In this document: positions 6,252 to 9,392 of the stretch, piece by piece | Layout: each line of letters begins with the position of its first letter | Numbering within the stretch: the stretch's first letter is position 1 | Assembly (NCBI GenBank): GCA_003650445.1 | Contig: QMQE01000096.1 | Span: 1-9,392, forward strand | Length of the DNA: 9,392 bases | Reading direction: 5' to 3' | Source: Acidobacteriota bacterium | Lineage (GTDB): Bacteria > Acidobacteriota > Holophagae > Thermotomaculales > Thermotomaculaceae | Made by a program: the position numbers and the translations under genes | The notes under the pieces: generated by a model | Seen by the model: the letters and a program-made list of their open reading frames with translations, nothing else | Databases searched by the model: none | Told to the model about the DNA's origin: nothing

Positions 6252-7586
6252 TCAGCCCAGATACTCCGGCAACCGAGAAGCCATGTACAAAGGCAGGTTG
6301 TAGAGAGTGTAACGGACCCTTTGAACAGGTGTAATCGCCTCTTGCACATGAAAGCCGCCTGAATACAAACGAACGGCTATCCTGGCCCCTGACTGCTCAA
6401 TGAAGGCGTGGAGGGAACGCAGTATCCCCGGTTTCCCGGATTTTATCTCCACCGGGATAACCTGCGACTTGTATTTTAAAAGAAAATCCACCTCTGCATT
6501 TGCCTGTCTCTTTTCCCGTACCCAGAACACCGGGACTGAACTGCCGTCTGAAATCCCCAATAGTTCCTGTCCGACAATATGCTCAGCGAGAATGCCGTTG
6601 TAAACCGCATTTAATTCCATCGCCTCAAATAACCCACCCTGAAGGCCAAGCGCAGAGCATAAGAGCCCGGTATCCAGAAACTGCAGACGGGGAGAGCGTT
6701 TTCGATTGGGTATAAGCGGCAATTGGGTAGCGGTGGTGGGATAGAGAAGGTGCAACAGCATGGCTTTTTCCAGTGTACGAAGCGCTTCTCCCATTTCTCT
6801 GGAGCCGTAATTGCTGTTTCCGAAGCCATGAAAATGAATGCGTTTCCCCGCTTCAAAGGGCAGGGTTTTGATGGCGTGCCGGAGGATACCAGCTGCCGCG
6901 CCTGAACGTGCGTATTTTTCTACATCATCCTGAAATGAAATCAAAAGGGATTGGTAAATGGGTGAAAGAGAAGTAATGTCATCTGTTTCTATGTATCGGG
7001 ATACGATTTCCGGCATTCCCCCGATAAACATGTAGCGCCTGAATTCTTTCAAGAGGATTTCATGAGCAAAACCAGGGATAGGAGTCGCATGAAAGCATTC
7101 ATAGGCCTCGGTAAGCCCCTCTGCCCGCAGGAACTCGGAAAAACTGAGGGGCCACATAAATTGATATTCCACCCGGCCTACGGGGAAACTGATATTGCCT
7201 TTAGCAATCAACGTTTCCAGAAGAGATCCTGCGCTGACAACATAGAGATTCGGATTCTCTTCCTCGTAAAAATAGCGCATGGCGTGTATGGCTTCAGGTG
7301 AATTTTGAATTTCGTCGATAAAGAGCAAGATTCGGCCAGGCAGCATAGGCTGGTTCAGATGCAACCGAATCGCCTGCAGCAGCTCTTTGACGGAAAGGTT
7401 CTGTTCGAAGAGTTTTCTGTCCGGCAACTTCTCCAGATTCAATTTCAGATACTGGTCGAACTCCCTGGAAAACAGGTCGATTGCCGTCGTTTTTCCAACC
7501 TGGCGAGCTCCCCGAAGGATGAGGGGTTTGCGATGTAGCTTGTTTGCCCATTTTTCCAGATTGCCCAAAATAGTTCTGGGAAACAT
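6252..7586 (-). CDS. AAA-type ATPase of the DUF4143 family
   Basis: Cytoplasmic P-loop ATPase of 444 residues, normal for this common but poorly characterised family. The Walker A motif is GARQVGKTT (26-34), Walker B is LLFIDEIQ (87-94), and a sensor-like VVSAGS sits at 116-121, followed by the PLSFSEFL signature (146-153) and FIGGMPE (187-193) typical of these proteins. The C-terminal DUF4143 region has a restriction-endonuclease-like fold signature: AEVDFLL (364-370), then VEIKSGK (379-385), supplying D/E and K residues. The substrate and cellular role are not established; such genes often sit in accessory or toxin-antitoxin-rich regions. Here it is a single-gene unit divergent from the RhuM-Fic gene, across 439 bp. 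The ATG is preceded by AGGAGGAG. No partner gene is adjacent, and composition is similar to the left half of the window, so recent transfer is not obvious from base use. Confidence 0.9.
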   Translation of the reverse strand: MFPRTILGNLEKWANKLHRKPLILRGARQVGKTTAIDLFSREFDQYLKLNLEKLPDRKLFEQNLSVKELLQAIRLHLNQPMLPGRILLFIDEIQNSPEAIHAMRYFYEEENPNLYVVSAGSLLETLIAKGNISFPVGRVEYQFMWPLSFSEFLRAEGLTEAYECFHATPIPGFAHEILLKEFRRYMFIGGMPEIVSRYIETDDITSLSPIYQSLLISFQDDVEKYARSGAAAGILRHAIKTLPFEAGKRIHFHGFGNSNYGSREMGEALRTLEKAMLLHLLYPTTATQLPLIPNRKRSPRLQFLDTGLLCSALGLQGGLFEAMELNAVYNGILAEHIVGQELLGISDGSSVPVFWVREKRQANAEVDFLLKYKSQVIPVEIKSGKPGILRSLHAFIEQSGARIAVRLYSGGFHVQEAITPVQRVRYTLYNLPLYMASRLPEYLG

Positions 7587-7591
7587 ATTTG

Positions 7592-7600
7592 ACTCCTCCT
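7592..7600 (-). promoter_or_regulatory. Ribosome binding site of the DUF4143 ATPase gene
   Basis: The minus strand reads AGGAGGAGT five bases before the ATG at 7586, a strong site that supports this start. Confidence 0.8.
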
Positions 7601-7620
7601 GCCGTATTCCTAAATGAAGG

Positions 7621-7645
7621 GTACCTTATTTTGTCATAAAGTCAA
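7621..7645 (-). promoter_or_regulatory. Possible promoter of the DUF4143 ATPase gene
   Basis: On the minus strand TTGACT (7640-7645) is a good -35 match and is followed after 16 bases by TACCCT, only a weak -10. Just upstream, GTAAC occurs twice three bases apart on the plus strand (7666-7670, 7674-7678), which could be an operator. The call is tentative because the -10 is poor. Confidence 0.35.
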
Positions 7646-7844
7646 CCCATTTTCATATATTTTTCGTAACAAAGTAACCCCATCTCAATCCCTTTCTTGT
7701 CACAGAATCAGTCCACCTCAAAAAAGATATGAAGTAAAGACAAGAAACCCCCGCGGCGCGTTGCGCCGAATGTTGAGTGAAAAAGATGTGTTCTGTGTTC
7801 TGACCGAAAAAGACAGGGAACCGACATTTGCCAACTCTGGGGGG
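7646..7844. other. Non-coding flank left of the MITE-like element, with GC-rich hairpin
   Basis: No gene is seen. CGGCGC-GTT-GCGCCG (7754-7768) is a GC-rich 6-bp hairpin in otherwise AT-leaning sequence. It is followed by AATGTTG and by tandem GTTCTGT/GTTCTGA units, another trace of 7-base periodicity. AAAGACAGGGAA (7809-7820) also occurs, inverted, at 5375-5386 in the hexamer-arm element. Confidence 0.5.
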
Positions 7845-7968
7845 CCGTGATTCGTAACTTGTAATTTGTGATTAGCAGGATAAAGATACGAGATTCTTTG
7901 TCATTCATGAATCTGGAAGTTCTGAATCCCCTCTGAACGAATCACAAGTCACTATTCACTAATCACGG
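7845..7968. mobile_element. MITE-like 124-bp element with heptamer-built inverted ends
   Basis: The left end reads CC then four 7-base units: GTGATTC, GTAACTT, GTAATTT, GTGATTA. The right end, reverse-complemented from 7968, reads CC then GTGATTA, GTGAATA, GTGACTT, GTGATTC. Each end is thus a CC cap plus four units of roughly GTRAYTN, giving about 30-base imperfect terminal inverted repeats. The 64-base middle has its own palindrome, AGATTC (7891-7896) with GAATCT (7909-7914) around ATTCATGAAT. No protein is encoded, so movement would need a transposase in trans. Exact 10-base copies of TGTTCTGACC lie on either side (7796-7805 and 7971-7980). It may be mobile, or an inert repeat; the symmetry itself is certain. 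Confidence 0.6.
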
Positions 7969-7991
7969 TTTGTTCTGACCTTTCCCCCCTG

Positions 7992-8000
7992 TGTTATAAT
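7992..8000 (+). promoter_or_regulatory. Extended -10 promoter of the RhuM-Fic gene
   Basis: TGTTATAAT is a perfect extended -10 (TGn plus TATAAT). No convincing -35 is present at 16-18 bases, where the sequence is around GTTCTGA; extended -10 promoters tolerate that. Initiation would fall near 8007, about 19 bases before the ATG. The MITE-like element ends only 26 bases upstream of the hexamer. Confidence 0.65.
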
Positions 8001-8011
8001 TTGTAAAAAAT

Positions 8012-8016
8012 GAGGT
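8012..8016 (+). promoter_or_regulatory. Ribosome binding site choosing ATG 8026
   Basis: GAGGT lies about 9 bases before ATG 8026, an acceptable spacing, but is directly against the in-frame TTG at 8017. This favours ATG 8026 as the start and argues against TTG 8017. Confidence 0.6.
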
Positions 8017-8025
8017 TTGGAAATT

Positions 8026-8997
8026 ATGTCAAAAAACACTGATATGTTATTGTATAAAACAAATGACGGCAAGGTGACAATCCAGGTAAAATTGAAAAAT
8101 AACACGGTTTGGCTGACACAAGCCGATATGGTTGAACTGTTTCAATCTTCAAAATCTAATATTAGCGAACATATAAAACATATTTTTGAAGAAGGCGAGT
8201 TGAAGGAAGAATCAGTTGTTCGGAATTTCCGAACAACTGCGTCAGATGGGAAAGCATACAACACCAAATACTATAATTTAGATGTAATAATTTCAACAGG
8301 ATACAGAATTAAATCTTTAAGAGGCACGCAGTTTAGAATTTGGGCCACCGAAAGGTTGAAAGATTATTTAATTAAAGGGTACGCAATAAATGAGAACAGA
8401 CTTAAACAAAAACAGATGGAAGTGGAATATTTAAAAACAGGCATAAGAATTTTAGAAAGGGCAATCGAGGAAAAGGCAAACAATGAAGGAATTGAGTGGT
8501 TAAGTCAATTTGCACAGGGATTAAAACTTTTAGATGACTATGATCACAACACGCTTGATAAAAAAGGAGCTGTTAAAGACAATATTGTTTACCCAACTTA
8601 TGAGGAATACCTGGAATTTATTCAATCTATGTATTCAAAATTCAAATCTGACGTTTTTGCAAAACCCAAAGACGATAGTTTTAAAAGTTCAATAAATCAG
8701 ATAAAACAATGTTTTGGAGGCGCTGAGTTGTATCCCACATTGGAAGAAAAAGCGGCAACCTTATTATATTTAATTGTAAAAAATCACTCTTTTGTAGATG
8801 GAAACAAAAGAATTGCGGCAGCCTGTTTTTTACTTTTTCTACAGAAAAATAATGCTTTGTTTTTGAACCAAAAACCAATTATAAGCAACGGCACTCTTGC
8901 GTCCCTAACGTTATTTATTGCAACAAGTAAACCGGAAGAGATGAAAATTGTAAACCAACTTACAATTAGCATAATAAAACGAAACCGGAGGGGGTAA
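8026..8997 (+). CDS. RhuM-family protein with C-terminal Fic/Doc domain
   Basis: Protein of 323 residues. The N-terminal part (about 15-125) matches the virulence RhuM family: VWLTQADMVELFQSSKSNISEHI, then VVRNFRTT, the YYNLDVIISTGYRI stretch and FRIWATERLKDYL. A charged helical linker follows, then a Fic domain whose core is HSFVDGNKR with catalytic His254 and Arg262. Fic proteins transfer AMP or, in the Doc type, phosphate to target proteins; Lys in place of the second Gly of HPFxDGNGR is the Doc-like variant, so AMPylation should not be assumed. I see no inhibitory [ST]xxxE[GN] helix. RhuM was named from Salmonella pathogenicity island 3; its function is unresolved. The gene is much more AT-rich than its neighbours and stands alone between a MITE-like element and a structured RNA region, which suggests horizontal acquisition. 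No antitoxin gene is adjacent. Start chosen from the ribosome binding site; an in-frame TTG at 8017 is the alternative. Confidence 0.9.
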   Translation: MSKNTDMLLYKTNDGKVTIQVKLKNNTVWLTQADMVELFQSSKSNISEHIKHIFEEGELKEESVVRNFRTTASDGKAYNTKYYNLDVIISTGYRIKSLRGTQFRIWATERLKDYLIKGYAINENRLKQKQMEVEYLKTGIRILERAIEEKANNEGIEWLSQFAQGLKLLDDYDHNTLDKKGAVKDNIVYPTYEEYLEFIQSMYSKFKSDVFAKPKDDSFKSSINQIKQCFGGAELYPTLEEKAATLLYLIVKNHSFVDGNKRIAAACFLLFLQKNNALFLNQKPIISNGTLASLTLFIATSKPEEMKIVNQLTISIIKRNRRG

Positions 8998-9026
8998 AAG
9001 CACATTTTGTCCCCTCCCCTGATTTT
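8987..9026 (+). terminator. Terminator overlapping the RhuM-Fic stop codon
   Basis: GGAGGGGGTAAAA (8987-8999) pairs with TTTTGTCCCCTCC (9005-9017), 13 pairs with two G-U, around a GCACA loop. The TAA stop lies inside the stem. An ATTTT follows a few bases later; the U-tract is short, so efficiency is uncertain. Confidence 0.55.
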
Positions 9027-9084
9027 CCCCACGGCCTGCGAAGCAGCCAGGACTTCATAAATGAAGGAATACAATTCCTCAAAT
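9018..9084. other. Non-coding stretch with small adjoining hairpins
   Basis: No gene is visible. Three small hairpins follow one another: GGCCTGC/GCAGCC with a bulge (9033-9048), CTTCAT/ATGAAG (9053-9066) and GGAAT/ATTCC (9066-9078). They lead directly into the larger structured region and may be part of the same RNA. Confidence 0.5.
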
Positions 9085-9250
9085 CCATTCCGGGGAGGGA
9101 GAAGACTCTCACCCCCGGAATGGGACGTTGGCTTCAGTCCCCGGACTGGGCCCTGTGCGCAGGAGGAGCAGTACGTCGGTACGCGACGAGAAATGGAGGG
9201 AGTGAACGTGCGCAGATGGCCCGAGACTTGAGCGTCACTCGGAAAGGAGG
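9085..9250 (+). ncRNA. Candidate structured RNA ending at a ribosome binding site
   Basis: Several stable pairings lie in series. CCATTCCGGGG (9085-9095) pairs perfectly with 9113-9123. CAGTCC/GGACTG (9135-9140, 9143-9148) forms a tight hairpin. GGGCCCTGTGCGCA (9148-9161) pairs with 9209-9222 in 12 of 14 positions and encloses CGTCG/CGACG (9174-9178, 9184-9188). CCGAG/CTCGG (9221-9225, 9238-9242) then stands just before AAAGGAGG (9243-9250) and an ATG at 9255. This order, a multistem RNA with a last hairpin next to a ribosome binding site, resembles HEARO/IscB omega RNA, and the CAGTCCCCGGACTG core recalls that family. No IscB gene follows in the window, only an 18-codon frame. A group II intron part or an unrelated leader RNA is possible. 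Family assignment is inference; the pairings are direct. Confidence 0.5.
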
Positions 9251-9290
9251 GGGTATGCCAATAACTGTCAATTTGCCAGGAGGAACACGC

Positions 9291-9314
9291 ATTTCAAAAA
9301 CTTGTTTTTGAAAT
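9291..9314. repeat. Perfect AT-rich 24-base inverted repeat
   Basis: ATTTCAAAAAC (9291-9301) and GTTTTTGAAAT (9304-9314) are exact complements around TT. It could act as a weak terminator for leader transcripts or mark an element boundary; it sits one base before the next large stem. Confidence 0.65.
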
Positions 9315-9315
9315 A

Positions 9316-9392
9316 GGAACTTTCCCTGAAGTGTACCGTTGAGCTTGCTCATAAGGGGCGCTTCGGGGAAAGTTCCGTGCTGACGCTGAAAG
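9316..9392 (+). ncRNA. Candidate second structured RNA, 16-bp stem, runs off the window
   Basis: GGAACTTTCCCTGAAG (9316-9331) pairs with CTTCGGGGAAAGTTCC (9361-9376), 16 pairs with a single G-U, around a 29-base loop that contains TGAG/CTCA (9340-9343, 9348-9351). GTGCTGACGCTGAAAG follows at once and reaches the end of the sequence. A large hairpin followed by a GCTGA-containing single strand is how I recall the guide-proximal part of IscB omega RNAs; here the guide would lie upstream of 9316. This is a recollection-based analogy, and the rest of the RNA and any gene lie outside the window. Confidence 0.45.

Noticed and set aside
8017..8025. TTG at 8017 as start of the RhuM-Fic gene.
   Set aside because: The ribosome binding site directly abuts it, while ATG 8026 has workable spacing.
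7587..8025. A small antitoxin gene next to the Fic or ATPase gene.
   Set aside because: Short frames in this gap lack ribosome binding sites and fall across the repeat element; none looks like an antitoxin.
9157..9250. Start of a group II intron, because GTGCGC occurs twice.
   Set aside because: The usual domain I GTGAAAGTCC-type sequence, a domain V hairpin and a reverse transcriptase are all absent. It is kept only as an alternative explanation.
9255..9311. An 18-codon frame (MPITVNLPGGTRISKTCF) with a good ribosome binding site.
   Set aside because: Too short to support as a gene, its end runs into an AT-rich palindrome, and it matches nothing I recognise. It may be the remnant start of a lost gene.

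Overview
The window looks like a stretch of a Gram-negative-type bacterial chromosome of moderate GC content with accessory DNA in its right half. No rRNA or other phylogenetic marker is present, so I do not assign a phylum. Three things point to a Gram-negative-type bacterium: an AddB that lacks a Walker A motif (as in alphaproteobacterial-type AddB), a small secreted ComEA-like protein, and a near-consensus sigma-54 promoter. An acidobacterial, Aminicenantes-like or deltaproteobacterial-like source would fit, but that is a guess.

Layout. Positions 1-5286 hold the end of addA (5' end outside the window) and a complete addB. The two overlap by 14 bases and together encode a two-nuclease, one-motor recombination helicase-nuclease. 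Positions 5281-5418 form an intergenic element of two inverted arms with a 6-base period around a 12-bp hairpin; its left tip supplies the last codon and the stop codon of addB. A strong terminator follows, and beyond it on the minus strand is a 105-residue secreted helix-hairpin-helix (ComEA-like) protein with a candidate sigma-54 promoter. Positions 5821-6251 carry no convincing gene but contain several short repeats. Positions 6252-7586 (minus) encode an AAA-type ATPase of the DUF4143 family. The 439-bp divergent region 7587-8025 holds a 124-bp MITE-like element whose inverted ends are each four degenerate 7-base units, plus promoters. Positions 8026-8997 (plus) encode an AT-rich, probably acquired, RhuM-Fic/Doc fusion protein with a terminator across its stop codon. 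Positions 9018-9392 hold no confident protein gene but are dense in hairpins and long-range pairing, suggesting one or two structured RNAs that run off the window.

How it fits together. AddAB processes double-strand DNA ends for RecA loading, and the ComEA-like protein could bind DNA outside the cytoplasmic membrane, so the left half has a DNA-uptake and recombination flavour, although the genes converge and are not one operon. The right half is typical accessory content: a solitary ATPase, a solitary Fic-domain protein, MITE-like repeats and a structured RNA region. The most unusual signals are the intergenic elements built from short-period degenerate repeats in inverted arrangement, and the 3'-terminal RNA region, whose hairpin-then-ribosome-binding-site layout recalls, without proving, the HEARO/omega RNAs found upstream of IscB genes.
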